A stretch of 64,000 nucleotides of DNA from Verrucomicrobiia bacterium (GTDB lineage: Bacteria; Verrucomicrobiota; Verrucomicrobiia; Limisphaerales; JADLHS01). A program made the position numbers and the translations under genes. Below the pieces are notes generated by a model that had not been told where the DNA came from, ran no database searches, and saw only the letters and a list, made by a program, of their open reading frames with translations. This document shows, piece after piece, positions 51,791 to 61,952 of the stretch; position 1 is the first letter of the stretch; every line of letters begins with the position of its first letter. The DNA is taken from contig JAHCLO010000004.1 of assembly GCA_026125285.1 (NCBI GenBank), forward strand, positions 186,001 to 250,000, written 5' to 3'.

Positions 51791-54700
51791 CCAGCCGCAA
51801 ACTCAACCTGATTTCACTTATGAAACGTCAAATCCTTTTGGTTTCTGTGGCCGTGCTGGTGAACCACGCGGTCATGACCTGGGGCGCGGGTGAGGAGGCG
51901 GTGGGACTCGCGGTTTCGTTGGAGAGCCGCGCGGCGACGACCAACCGCGCCAAGATTGGCATCGCCGAATACACCAGTGCCTGTGGTGAAGAGTTTCTGC
52001 GGAAGGTGTACCGCACTGAAACCATGGAATTCTGGTATCCGCGCGGCGAGGAAGGGGAAGAGACGTGGCATACGGAGCAGTATCGCAGAAACTGGGTACA
52101 GTGGCAATTTGATGGTGGCGAGCCGTTGTCTTACGAAGTGCTCTACCTCAGTTTAACCTCAGTTGATGGAAGCTGCGAATACACGAATTACGCCAGCAAT
52201 TTCAACGGTTCGTCTTGGTCGGGCGATTCAGGTTGCGCTTACTGGATCTACCAGCGGGATGAACCACAGTGGCTGGATGGTTCCACCGGTCAAAGTACCG
52301 GGTATTCGGTCATCGAAGCGAACTGGCGATACCTAACCAACAATCTTGAAGGTTACTCCGGCACGAATTTTGGCTACAAGCGCTATGCCGAGTATTACGT
52401 GCTGACCGATGAATTCACTACCCCGCAGTTGCTCAGCATGTCACCCGGTGGTTATCCCGCTGAATGGCAGGAGAGTGGGGACACCGCCCATTCCATCATT
52501 GGCGGCGACTATTGGTATGGCACGGTGGTCGAAGACAGCACCGCCGAGATGAAGAAAGTCCAATACCGGTTCAAGGCCGTGGCCCCCGCCGGCCAGCGGT
52601 TCCGCATTCAATATCTGGTGCATCAACAAATCGAGGGTGGTTCCTACACCAACTGGGAGGCGAGCGTGGAGGGCATTGGCACCGGCCAGATTGCCTATTA
52701 TCCGGAGGAGCCGATTGAGTTCCTACCGCCGTACACCACCCGCCTCGTGAATGGCTGCACGGATTACCTGGGCATCCATCAGTGGATCACGCTGGGTTGC
52801 TCCAGCTTCGTCAGCGACGACGGCAGTCGTGGCTGTGGCGGCGGGGTTTGCGCGGACACGCCCGGCAGTTTCCAGCCTCGCTTGAGCGACGGCGGGCTGA
52901 CGATTCGCGCCAAGCTGGGCGGGGACAACTTCGGCGCCGACCACGGCGACCTCCTCCTCTTCGGGGCGTATCCCACCAACCGCCTGTTCACCCCCGCCGG
53001 CCTCGAATACTTCGGCAGCCTGAGTGACGTGGAAATCATCCGGTCGGGCGGCGCGCTGCGGCAGGTGCGCGCCGGGTCGTTCCTGGCGGACATTGTGACC
53101 CTCAGCGGCACGAGCTATGTGATCCGCTTCTATTCCTCCCCCGGCAACTACAACTACCAGACCGGAAGGTATGAGCCGTATGGCGATCCCTTCTCCACCG
53201 GCACCATTGCGCAGGTTGGCTCGATCAATCATCTCCGGCTCACGGTGAACAACGGCAGCACGAGCGTGTTTGATTACGAATGGTCCGCCGCCCAGGGTGG
53301 CTGGCAACTGACTTCCGGCGGTGGCCTCCGCAAGGAACTTCGCGCGTGGAGTCAGGCGAATTTGGTCCGCACCAACACGGTGCGCAATGCGGCTGATCAG
53401 ATCATATCCCGGGAGGCGAAATACTACCAGGCGCTGGGGACCAACGGGTTGGTGTTGCAGAAACGGGTGGTAAACCCAAACGGCGCCGCCCTGACCACGC
53501 AATGGTTCTACTACAACAACGCCGGCGCCGATGGCACCAATTACGGCAGCGTGAAATTGGTGGTGGAACCGACTGGCTTGTGGCGGCGTTACGAATACGA
53601 CACGAACAACCGCGTGGTGAAGGAGATTTCGCAGTTCCTCAACGCCGCCACCAACGCCGCGGAAAACCTTTGCCGGGTGATTGAATACGATTACACGCCG
53701 GTGAACACCAACAGTTCGTGTGAACGGCGCGTCGAGAAACTGCTGGGCCAGGAAATCGCGCGGCAGTTCACGCTCAATTACGGGTCGGAAATCCACACGA
53801 TCCAGTGCGCCACCCCCGGCGCGGAGTGGACCAATGCCAACAACCTCGTCACCGTCACGCGCCGGCAGGGCGCGGGCGAATTCCCCGGCGAAGTGCAAAG
53901 TGTCCTCCATCCCGACGGCACCATGCAGATTTATGAATACGCGAGTGATGGTTATCAGAAAACCACCACGGTTTATTCCGGCCAGCCCAACGAGGGGAAG
54001 ACGGCCATCGTGGACGGGACGAAAACGGTGACCGTGGCCGGGCTGTCGGGGCAGGTCCAATCGCGGATCGTGTATGATGTCGCTTCGGAAATCGCGACGG
54101 CTTGGGAGACGACGTACCATGACGAATTGGGCCGACCCACTTCCACCCTCGACAATCTCAACGGCCTTTACAGCCACATTACCTACAGTTGTTGCGGCAT
54201 CGAGAGCACGATAGATCGCGACGGCACGACGACGTATTACTGGACCGACGCGCTCAAGCGGCAAACGGCCACCACGCGGAACGGCGTCACCGCCACCAAT
54301 TTCCTGGACGCCGCGGGCCGGGTGTTGGCGACCGTCCGCATCGGCAGCGATGGCTCGCGCATCACCAACAGCCTGGCGGCTTACGATCTCGCCGGCCGGA
54401 TTACCCGCGCCACCAACGCGTTGGGCGGCGTGGCGATTTATACCAACGTCTTCGACGGCAGCGGCCAGTTGGTGACTACCAACACCGCGCCCGATGGCGG
54501 CACCCGCGTCGAGATTTATTACCGGGACGGTTCATTACAAAAGTTGCTCGGCACAGCAGCATTCCCGGTGCGGTATGAGTACGGCGTGGAACAGGATGGC
54601 GGCGTGTATCGCGCCTACACCAAGGAGATCAAGCTCAACGCCGGCGGCAGCGACACCTCCGAATGGACCAAGACCTACACCGATGCCCTCGGACGCAGCT

Positions 54701-57700
54701 ACAAGACCGTCTATGCCGCCGCCAATTCGCCCTATCCGTCCCAGCAGTCCTATTTCAATGCCAAAGGCCAGCTTACCAATCAGGTGGACCCCGACGGCGT
54801 GATGACCCTTTATCAATACAACGCCAAGGGTGGAGTGGAATACACCGCCGTGGACCTGAACACCAACGGCATGATTGATCTCAGCGGCACGGATCGCATC
54901 ACGCGCACGCTCACGTTTCTGACGAACGTGAATTACGTGGACATGCGCCGCACGGAGACTTACGTCTGGACGACGGATGGCCAGAACACGTCCCTGCGAG
55001 TCAGCACGCGCGACGCGGCTACCAGCGGGTTGCAGAGTTGGAACACGGTGTGGAAGAACGGCCAGCCGGTGACGAGCCACACGCAGGCGGCCTTTCCGGG
55101 CAACGGTGTGCGCACCGTCACGGCGACGGCGGCGGACGGTTCGTTCACGGTGAGTTCCTATCTCTACGGCCGGTTGCAATCGGTGATTCGTAACGACGCC
55201 GGGCAGTCGCCCCTCACCGAAACGAGCTACGCCTACGATGCGCATGGCCGGGCCAACCGCATCACCGATGCGCGCAATGGTACGAGCACCAACTGGTTCA
55301 ATGTCGCCGATCAAATTAGTGGCACGGCCACACCTGCGCCCGCCGCGGGCCAGAGTTCGCAGGTGACGACGAACTATTTCGACACCTCGGGCCGAATCTG
55401 GAAAATCACCTTGCCGGACAACACCAGTGTGACGAATGAATATCACCTGACCGGCCTGCTCAAAAAGACGTACGGCTCGCGCACGTATCCGGTGGAGTAC
55501 ACCTACGACCCGCAAGGCCGAATGAAGACGATGAAAACGTGGCAGGACTTCGCGGACAATGAGGGCAGTGCCACCACGACCTGGAATTACAACGCCTATC
55601 GCGGCTGGCTGGACAACAAAGTCCATGCCGATGGCAAAGGACCGCTTTACACCTACACGGGGGCCGGCCGGTTGAAATCGCGCGCATGGGCCCGGGGCGT
55701 GACGACCTGGTACACGAACAACGCCGCTGGCGACCTGTGGGTGGTCAATTACAGCGATTCCACACCAGACGTGACCTACACCTACGACCGGCGGGGCCGG
55801 CAAATCACCATTGCCCAAAGCGGCGGCACTACCACAGCGCGCAAGTTCGATGCCGCGGGCAATCTGCTGAGCGAAGCGTATTCCGGCGGTCCGTTGAATG
55901 GCCTGACCGTGACCAATCGTTACGATGCGCTGCTGCGCCGGGCCACCAACGGGTTGTGGAACGGTTCCACCTGGCTGGCCCAGACGCGTTACGGTTACGA
56001 CGACGCCTCCCGGTTGCGGACGGTGGCCGGCGGGACCAACACGGTGGCGTATTCGTATCTTGCCGATTCGGCGCTGGTGGGAGAGATTGGGTTCACGAAC
56101 GGCAGCACGCGGCGTATGACGACGAGCAAGAGCTACGATTTCCTGAACCGGCTGACGAACATCGTCAGTAGTGGCACAGGCTTCCAGCCTGTGAGTTACG
56201 CCTATCAATACAACTCGGCCAACCAAAGAACCTCCGTCACCAACGCCGACAACTCGCGCTGGGTGTATCAATACGACGCGCTCGGCCAAGTGATTTCGGG
56301 CAAGAAGTATTGGAGCGATGGAACGCCGGTAGCCGGCCAGCACTTCGAATATGCGTTTGATGACATTGGCAACCGCCAGGGCACGATGGCGGGCGGTGAC
56401 AACAGCGGGGCGAACCTCCGGCCCGCGTCGTATCTCAACAACTCCCTCAATCAAATCCTCAGCCGGGAAGTGCCGGGTTACGTGAACATCCTGGGTACAG
56501 CGAGCAACAACGCCACGGTGACGCTTTGGGGTGACAACGGCGGTTACAGCAGCACGTCACGCAAGGGTGAATACTTCCGTGGCGAACTCTACGCCAACAA
56601 CGCCACTGGCGCGGTGTGGTTGACGATCACGAACGTGGCCGTGCTGAACAACGGGGCGAATCCGGATATTGTAACCAACACGGTGGGTCGGACATTCGTG
56701 CCCAAGACGGCCGAAACCTTCGCGTATGACCTGGACGGCAACCTGACGCGCGATGGCGCGTGGACGAACGTCTGGAATGGCGAGAACCGGCGGGTGACGA
56801 TTGAGAGTGGGGCCGGCGTCCCGCCGGCTGCCCGGATGCGCGAGCAATGGACGCACCTGGCGGATGGCCGGTGGATTCAGCGGATTGTCTCCACGAACAA
56901 TGGGAGCGCGTATTACCCGGCCTACACCAACCGCTACGTCTGGGACGGGCAGGTATTGCTGGCCGTTCTGGATCACACGAACGGTTTGGTGATGTCCTTC
57001 ATGCGCGGGCTTGATCTGAGCGGCACGGTGCAAGGCGCGGGTGGCGTGGGCGGAGTGTTGGCTGTGACATTCAAGTCCAACGGCACGCATTTCTTCTGTT
57101 ACGATGGCAACGGCAATGTAACGGCGCTGGTGAACGCCGCCAATGGCGCGGAGAGTGCCCGTTACGAATACGGCCCGTTTGGTGAAACGATTCGGATGAC
57201 CGGGCCGGTGGCGAAGCTGAACCCGTTCCGCTTCAGCACGCAATACGCGGATGATGTGACGGGCGACGTGAAGTATTTGTTCCGCGACTACAACCCCAGC
57301 ACGGGGCGGTGGCTAAACAGAGATCCGATCAATGAGACTGGATCAACAATCCTAGTTCGCAGCAGAACTGCGGTGGATCTTAGCGAAGAAAAAAATCCTT
57401 ACAGATTTGTGCGCAACAACCCGGTCGGCAACGCCGATTATCTTGGGAAACAGGGAAAATTGGGTTATGACTCCTGTTTATGCCGTTGTGGCCCCGACCT
57501 GACTGATGCCCTGAGAGATCAGTTAGATCGAATCAAGGCGTTTTGGGATGGGCTTACGGTTTATGAGGGTTGGCAAGCATGTGGAAGGATTTTCAATCCG
57601 ATTTATGCTTGGGATGCGTGGGACATGAAGGAACTGAGAGACTATAATTGGCAAGGCTCGGCAACACGGCTTGAGTTGCTTATGTGCCAGAAGTGTTTCA

Positions 57701-57987
57701 ACAAGATAACTATCAACGGTAAATGCTATGAGGCGGGTGACGTGAACTATGCGATGCTCGGGAAAATCACTGATTTATGTGGTTATCCATTGGCTGTCGG
57801 TCAAGCGGTAGCACTCGCAGGAAAAGTAGCTCGTAATTATCCTGTCGGAGATACACTCGCGTTTGTTGAGTATGGCTACAACGGCAACCTGACAGCCCCT
57901 GGCGCGAACTTTTGCACGCCGCGGCCAGGTGACAAGGCAAAGCTAATGAATCCGGACAATTGGAAATGGGAAGGATGGCATGAGTGA
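51787..57987 (+). CDS. Giant RHS/YD-repeat protein with variable C-terminal tip
   Basis: 2066 residues. A signal-like segment (MKRQILLVSVAVLVNHAVMT from the inner ATG at 51820) follows a 10-residue leader; ATG 51787 is chosen for its ATGA coupling. An N-terminal unknown region (to about 500) is followed by some forty YD-type repeats (for example YDAHGRANRITDARNGTSTN, YTYDPQGRMKTM, RYEYDTNNRV). The RHS core ends in RYEYGPFGE, LFRDYNPSTGRWLNRDPINE and NPYRFVRNNP near residue 1870. The last ~185 residues are Cys-rich (CLCRCG, CQKCFNKITINGKCYEAGDV) and encoded by visibly AT-richer DNA, as in swapped toxin tips. It may be a contact-dependent or surface toxin carrier. Confidence 0.92.
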   Translation: MTSRKLNLISLMKRQILLVSVAVLVNHAVMTWGAGEEAVGLAVSLESRAATTNRAKIGIAEYTSACGEEFLRKVYRTETMEFWYPRGEEGEETWHTEQYRRNWVQWQFDGGEPLSYEVLYLSLTSVDGSCEYTNYASNFNGSSWSGDSGCAYWIYQRDEPQWLDGSTGQSTGYSVIEANWRYLTNNLEGYSGTNFGYKRYAEYYVLTDEFTTPQLLSMSPGGYPAEWQESGDTAHSIIGGDYWYGTVVEDSTAEMKKVQYRFKAVAPAGQRFRIQYLVHQQIEGGSYTNWEASVEGIGTGQIAYYPEEPIEFLPPYTTRLVNGCTDYLGIHQWITLGCSSFVSDDGSRGCGGGVCADTPGSFQPRLSDGGLTIRAKLGGDNFGADHGDLLLFGAYPTNRLFTPAGLEYFGSLSDVEIIRSGGALRQVRAGSFLADIVTLSGTSYVIRFYSSPGNYNYQTGRYEPYGDPFSTGTIAQVGSINHLRLTVNNGSTSVFDYEWSAAQGGWQLTSGGGLRKELRAWSQANLVRTNTVRNAADQIISREAKYYQALGTNGLVLQKRVVNPNGAALTTQWFYYNNAGADGTNYGSVKLVVEPTGLWRRYEYDTNNRVVKEISQFLNAATNAAENLCRVIEYDYTPVNTNSSCERRVEKLLGQEIARQFTLNYGSEIHTIQCATPGAEWTNANNLVTVTRRQGAGEFPGEVQSVLHPDGTMQIYEYASDGYQKTTTVYSGQPNEGKTAIVDGTKTVTVAGLSGQVQSRIVYDVASEIATAWETTYHDELGRPTSTLDNLNGLYSHITYSCCGIESTIDRDGTTTYYWTDALKRQTATTRNGVTATNFLDAAGRVLATVRIGSDGSRITNSLAAYDLAGRITRATNALGGVAIYTNVFDGSGQLVTTNTAPDGGTRVEIYYRDGSLQKLLGTAAFPVRYEYGVEQDGGVYRAYTKEIKLNAGGSDTSEWTKTYTDALGRSYKTVYAAANSPYPSQQSYFNAKGQLTNQVDPDGVMTLYQYNAKGGVEYTAVDLNTNGMIDLSGTDRITRTLTFLTNVNYVDMRRTETYVWTTDGQNTSLRVSTRDAATSGLQSWNTVWKNGQPVTSHTQAAFPGNGVRTVTATAADGSFTVSSYLYGRLQSVIRNDAGQSPLTETSYAYDAHGRANRITDARNGTSTNWFNVADQISGTATPAPAAGQSSQVTTNYFDTSGRIWKITLPDNTSVTNEYHLTGLLKKTYGSRTYPVEYTYDPQGRMKTMKTWQDFADNEGSATTTWNYNAYRGWLDNKVHADGKGPLYTYTGAGRLKSRAWARGVTTWYTNNAAGDLWVVNYSDSTPDVTYTYDRRGRQITIAQSGGTTTARKFDAAGNLLSEAYSGGPLNGLTVTNRYDALLRRATNGLWNGSTWLAQTRYGYDDASRLRTVAGGTNTVAYSYLADSALVGEIGFTNGSTRRMTTSKSYDFLNRLTNIVSSGTGFQPVSYAYQYNSANQRTSVTNADNSRWVYQYDALGQVISGKKYWSDGTPVAGQHFEYAFDDIGNRQGTMAGGDNSGANLRPASYLNNSLNQILSREVPGYVNILGTASNNATVTLWGDNGGYSSTSRKGEYFRGELYANNATGAVWLTITNVAVLNNGANPDIVTNTVGRTFVPKTAETFAYDLDGNLTRDGAWTNVWNGENRRVTIESGAGVPPAARMREQWTHLADGRWIQRIVSTNNGSAYYPAYTNRYVWDGQVLLAVLDHTNGLVMSFMRGLDLSGTVQGAGGVGGVLAVTFKSNGTHFFCYDGNGNVTALVNAANGAESARYEYGPFGETIRMTGPVAKLNPFRFSTQYADDVTGDVKYLFRDYNPSTGRWLNRDPINETGSTILVRSRTAVDLSEEKNPYRFVRNNPVGNADYLGKQGKLGYDSCLCRCGPDLTDALRDQLDRIKAFWDGLTVYEGWQACGRIFNPIYAWDAWDMKELRDYNWQGSATRLELLMCQKCFNKITINGKCYEAGDVNYAMLGKITDLCGYPLAVGQAVALAGKVARNYPVGDTLAFVEYGYNGNLTAPGANFCTPRPGDKAKLMNPDNWKWEGWHE
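56168..56193. repeat. GTAG-led REP-like hairpin inside the RHS gene
   Basis: GTAG then TGG and the near-palindrome CACAGGCTTCCAGCCTGTG. It encodes SGTGFQPVS in frame within the RHS repeat region. A second candidate, GGGGCCGGCGTCCCGCCGGC near 56811, encodes GAGVPPA. Confidence 0.55.
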
Positions 57988-58657
57988 GAGTTGCAATTCA
58001 AGCGTTGAAACGCGGCCGGCACGCCTAAAGCTTGCTTGGTTCTTATTTGCTCCGGCGTTTCTGCTGCTTTTTCTTGAAAGGGACATCCAGCGCTCAATCG
58101 CGTATTATTCCGGATCTGGGGCTTTTCATTACAAGTGGATATTGCTGTCGGGGCTTCTAATCCCGTTCATACCGAGTCTTGTGTTTCTCGGAAGTGTCGA
58201 ACTTGCGTACATGGTTGGCAAAACAAGGGTCAATCGGTTTGTAACTCTGGTTGTGGCTGTAGTACTCTTTGCGGTCGCATTTTTCTTCAGGATCCCCGCA
58301 AGCGAAACAGACGCAAATTTTCTCGCTGGGTTCTCTAAGGCGTTTTCGCCCATTGTCCAAAATGAGCTTTTGAGTTGGTACCAGGATGTGAATGCCCACG
58401 AATTAAATAGTACCACAAACCAGTTGCAGGACCTTGACCGTGCTTCGTTGCCCATTGCCGTCCGAGCATTACATCCAAGCGTCCGCCCTGATGTGTTTTA
58501 TTCTTCTGCGGGGAGCAATAATTTCTTGGTGATTAGTTGGGGCGGACCATATTTTCGCTGGGCAGTTTGTTATCTTCGTGGGACTGATTTTGAACCGTAT
58601 GACGCTCTTCAATCAATCGAGACAAGTACAGATTTTGTCATTTATACGCGAAAATGA
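57980..58657 (+). CDS. Membrane protein, candidate immunity protein of the RHS tip
   Basis: 225 residues. It starts eight bases before the RHS stop. Three hydrophobic segments (LAWFLFAPAFLLLFLERD at about 18-35, WILLSGLLIPFIPSLVFLG at 52-70 and beyond, FVTLVVAVVLFAVAFFF at 86-102) precede a soluble C-terminal domain (LLSWYQDVNAHELNSTTNQL ... YDALQSIETSTDFVIYT). No family is recognised. Base composition is AT-richer than the flanks, like the RHS tip. Gene order (RHS carrier, variable tip, small overlapping gene) is that of toxin-immunity pairs, so an immunity role is inferred, not shown. Confidence 0.65.
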   Translation: MSESCNSSVETRPARLKLAWFLFAPAFLLLFLERDIQRSIAYYSGSGAFHYKWILLSGLLIPFIPSLVFLGSVELAYMVGKTRVNRFVTLVVAVVLFAVAFFFRIPASETDANFLAGFSKAFSPIVQNELLSWYQDVNAHELNSTTNQLQDLDRASLPIAVRALHPSVRPDVFYSSAGSNNFLVISWGGPYFRWAVCYLRGTDFEPYDALQSIETSTDFVIYTRK

Positions 58658-58867
58658 ACTGTACACGCCAATCGCATCACCGACGCCCGAAAAGGTGTCG
58701 GTCAATGGTATTGACATATTTCTGTGCCGGGATCAGGAGACGGCATGGCGCGCAAATTACGAACGCCGTGACACGCATAGCTGTCGCCCATGCCGTGCCA
58801 AGGTTGGAGGGGAAGGCATGGCTTCTAAGCCCTTGAAAGCACGGCGCACGCTGACGACAATCGTTGG

Positions 58868-60754
58868 GTGAAACGTTTTTATGCTTTCTTCAGTCTGAAT
58901 CGCGCGCCGTTGCGAATTTCCATCCTCGCGCTCGCCTTGTTCGCATGGTCGGCCCTGGCCCAACCGGAGTCCTTCCGCTTCGCCTTCCTGAGCGATATAC
59001 ACATCGGCTCCTCCACGGCGGCGGAAGATTTGCAGGCCACAGTGCGTGATATCAACTCATTGACCGGTCTGAGCTTCGTCGTGGTTTCCGGGGACGTGAC
59101 GGAATATGGCTCATTGGCTCAACTGCGTCAGGCCCGGGAAATTCTCGAGGAGTTGAACATTCCCTGCCATGTCATCCCCGGCAATCATGACACAAAGTGG
59201 TCTGAGTCCGGCGCCACGGATTTTGCCCGGCTCTGGGGCAAGGATCGGTTCGCGTTCGAGCACGGCGGCATTCGTTTCATCGGCATGCACCAGGGGCCGC
59301 TGATGAAAATGGGCGACGGCCACTGGTCACCGCAGGACGTGCGCTGGCTGGAGGCCACCTTGCGCCAGATGCCCGATCCCAAGCAGCCCATCATCTTCAT
59401 CACGCATTACCCGATGGATAACGGCATCGCGAACTGGTTTGTCGTGCTCGATTTGCTCAAGCAATACAACGTCCAGGCCGTGTTGTGCGGCCACGGCCAT
59501 GGCAACCGCAAGCTGAGTTTTGAAGGCGTGCCGGGTGTCATGGGACGCTCCAATTTGCGCGCGCAAGCTCCCGCCGGCGGTTTCAATCTGGTTGAAATCA
59601 AGGACGGCCAGATGACGTTTTCGGAGCGCACGCCCGGTCAGATCACCAAGCCGGCCTGGCACTCCGTGGTGCTGCAACCGCACAAATACACCGCCGACAC
59701 CAACCAGTATCCGCGCCCGAATTTCTCCGTGAACGCGCGTTACCCGCACGTGAAGACGCGCTGGCAATTTGACACCGCCCACACCATTGCCGCCACGCCG
59801 GCCATCTGGCGCGAAGCCGCGATTGTCGGCGACGCCTCGGGCACGGTGTATTCCTTCGACCTCAAATCCGGCAAAGTGCGTTGGACCTTCAAGACTGAGC
59901 ACGCAGTGTATTCCACCCCCGATGCCGCGTTGGATCGGGTGGTGTTCGGCGCGACGGATGGCGGTATCTACGCGTTGAAGACAGCGAACGGAAAGCTCGC
60001 TTGGAAACATCAGACGGATCGTCCCATCGTCGCCAGTCCGCGCATCGCCGAGGGCGTCGTTTACATCGGCTCCAGCGAGGGCAAATTCCGTGCGCTTGAC
60101 CTCGCTGATGGCAGACTGCTCTGGGAATTCGCCGGCCTCGGCAACTTCGTGGAAACGCGACCGCTGGTTCATGCGGGCAAAGTCATCTTCGGCGCGTGGG
60201 ATCAGCACTTGTATGCGCTGGACGCGAAGACCGGCGCGCTCGTGTGGCAATGGCGGGGGGACCGCGCGGGAGCATTGCTCTCGCCGGCGGCATGCTGGCC
60301 CATCGCCGGGCAGGGAAAAGTATTCATTGTCGCGCCCGACCGAAAAATGACGGCGATTGATGTCGAAAGCGGCGAGCAGGTCTGGCGCACCGCCGATTAC
60401 ATGGTGCGTGAATCCATCGGATTGGCGGCAGACGCGAGCCGGTTTTATGTGCGCGCCATGCAGGACTTCATTTACGCGTTCTCCACCACCGCGTCACAAC
60501 CCGAGAAGCTCTGGGAATTGAACGCCGGATTTGGCTACGACATCAATTCCGCGATGTTGGTGGAGCAGGACGGCGTGGTGTTCTATGGCACAAAGAACGG
60601 TCTGCTTTTTGCGCTGGACGCCAGAACCGGCAACATCAAATGGCAGCACAAGCTTGGCGTGGGGATTCTGAACACGGTCGTGGCATTGAGCGCGACCGAG
60701 GTGCTGACGACTGATTTCGACGGGAAGTTGACGCTAGTTTCAGCAAAGAACTGA
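58868..60754 (+). CDS. Secreted metallophosphoesterase fused to a PQQ-type propeller
   Basis: 628 residues from a GTG start. A signal peptide (ISILALALFAWSALAQ) is followed by a calcineurin-like domain (about 35-260) with all five motifs: LSDIHIG, VSGDVTEYG, PGNHD, ITHYPMD and GHGHG, binding two metals. From about 300 there is an eight-bladed PQQ/quinoprotein-like propeller with repeated AxDxxxGxxxWxx units (YSFDLKSGKVRWTF, YALDAKTGALVWQW, FALDARTGNIKWQH). The enzyme may hydrolyse a phosphoester in the periplasm while the propeller binds a partner or ligand. Both halves occur separately elsewhere; the fusion is uncommon. Substrate unknown. Confidence 0.9.
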   Translation: MKRFYAFFSLNRAPLRISILALALFAWSALAQPESFRFAFLSDIHIGSSTAAEDLQATVRDINSLTGLSFVVVSGDVTEYGSLAQLRQAREILEELNIPCHVIPGNHDTKWSESGATDFARLWGKDRFAFEHGGIRFIGMHQGPLMKMGDGHWSPQDVRWLEATLRQMPDPKQPIIFITHYPMDNGIANWFVVLDLLKQYNVQAVLCGHGHGNRKLSFEGVPGVMGRSNLRAQAPAGGFNLVEIKDGQMTFSERTPGQITKPAWHSVVLQPHKYTADTNQYPRPNFSVNARYPHVKTRWQFDTAHTIAATPAIWREAAIVGDASGTVYSFDLKSGKVRWTFKTEHAVYSTPDAALDRVVFGATDGGIYALKTANGKLAWKHQTDRPIVASPRIAEGVVYIGSSEGKFRALDLADGRLLWEFAGLGNFVETRPLVHAGKVIFGAWDQHLYALDAKTGALVWQWRGDRAGALLSPAACWPIAGQGKVFIVAPDRKMTAIDVESGEQVWRTADYMVRESIGLAADASRFYVRAMQDFIYAFSTTASQPEKLWELNAGFGYDINSAMLVEQDGVVFYGTKNGLLFALDARTGNIKWQHKLGVGILNTVVALSATEVLTTDFDGKLTLVSAKN

Positions 60755-60993
60755 GGCGCCCCGGCTCGTCAGATTTCGGGCGCCAAGTATTCGTGGAACG
60801 AGACGACACTGGACTGAGTCACGCAGTGCTGGCGGCTGGCCGACGCCGAAAGGGCAATGCGAATTGCCCGGGCACGCAGGGATCAAGGGGGTGTCGCGGC
60901 AAGCAAGTGCCCGGTTCCCCCAGCAGGGTCCATGGCAATCTCAACTTGTTTCAGCGCGTGCGCTCGCGTATTAGTCTGCGGGCCACGCGACGC

Positions 60994-61752
60994 ATGAATC
61001 CGACCCTCATCGTGATGCCGACGTACAATGAGCGGGAGAACCTCCCGCGCATGGCGCAGCGGCTTTTGGCCCTGCCCGTCAAAGTGGACCTGCTGGTGGT
61101 GGACGACAATTCGCCCGATGGCACTGGCAAGCTGGCGGATGAGCTTTCCGCACAACACGCGGAAATCAACGTCCTGCATCGCGCGGAAAAAAGCGGCCTG
61201 GGGCGGGCCTACATTGCCGGTTTCAATTGGGCCCTCCAACGCGGTTACGAGTTCGTGTTCGAGATGGACGGCGATTTCTCGCACAACCCGGACGACATCC
61301 CGGCCTTCTTGGAGGCCGCGCGTCAGGCGGACCTGGTACTCGGTTCGCGTTACCTGAACGGCATTCGCATCATGAACTGGCCGCTCAGCCGGCTCATGCT
61401 CAGCAAGAGCGCCGCGGCCTATGTGCGCATCATCACGGGCATGCCCTTCACCGATCCCACCGGTGGCTACAAGTGTTTCCGCCGCCGCGCGCTCGAAGCC
61501 ATTGGACTGGAGGCGGTGCGTTCCAACGGTTACAGCTTTCAGATCGAGATGACCCACAAACTTTGGCGCCAAGGTTACCCGATTGTGGAAGTGCCGATCA
61601 TCTTTACTGAGCGCGTACAGGGCCATTCTAAAATGTCGGGGCACATCGTCCGCGAAGCCCTGATCATGGTTTGGCGATTGTGGCTCCAGAATGGTTGCCG
61701 GCGCCGCCCCCGATCACTGCGGAAACCTTCTTCCTCGCTGCCCGGAGAGTAA
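60994..61752 (+). CDS. Polyprenol monophosphomannose synthase-like GT2 glycosyltransferase
   Basis: 252 residues, the length of single-domain Dpm1-type enzymes. The GT-A motifs are VMPTYNERENLPRMAQRL at the start, VVDDNSPDGTGKLADEL, GLGRAYIAGFNWAL, the metal-binding DGDFSHNPDDIP, DLVLGSRY and YSFQIEMTHKLWRQGY. It transfers mannose (or another hexose) from GDP-sugar to a polyprenyl phosphate. There is no C-terminal membrane domain; only a basic tail (LWLQNGCRRRPRSLRK). ATG 60994 was chosen because it starts the Rossmann strand; the open frame upstream to 60793 is non-conserved. The 239-base gap before it has no supported gene. Confidence 0.9.
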   Translation: MNPTLIVMPTYNERENLPRMAQRLLALPVKVDLLVVDDNSPDGTGKLADELSAQHAEINVLHRAEKSGLGRAYIAGFNWALQRGYEFVFEMDGDFSHNPDDIPAFLEAARQADLVLGSRYLNGIRIMNWPLSRLMLSKSAAAYVRIITGMPFTDPTGGYKCFRRRALEAIGLEAVRSNGYSFQIEMTHKLWRQGYPIVEVPIIFTERVQGHSKMSGHIVREALIMVWRLWLQNGCRRRPRSLRKPSSSLPGE

Positions 61753-61952
61753 ACGCAAGCGGATGGTATTCTGGACGGTGATAACCGGCAGTCCACGCAA
61801 CGGTGGGAAAGAATTCCCCGAAGCGCCGATTCACGCTTTGAGCACCTTAACACTTGGTCGGAGGGCCAGCCGTAAAACCAACTGCAACTTGCGGCTCCGA
61901 TTCAGGGAAGAGATTTCGCCGAATCCAGATTCGCGCTTTGAACCCCCGAACC

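Noticed and set aside
54535..56454. Long minus-strand open frame opposite the RHS gene
   Set aside because: Composition is an antisense mirror of the YD repeats, with no start context or motif.
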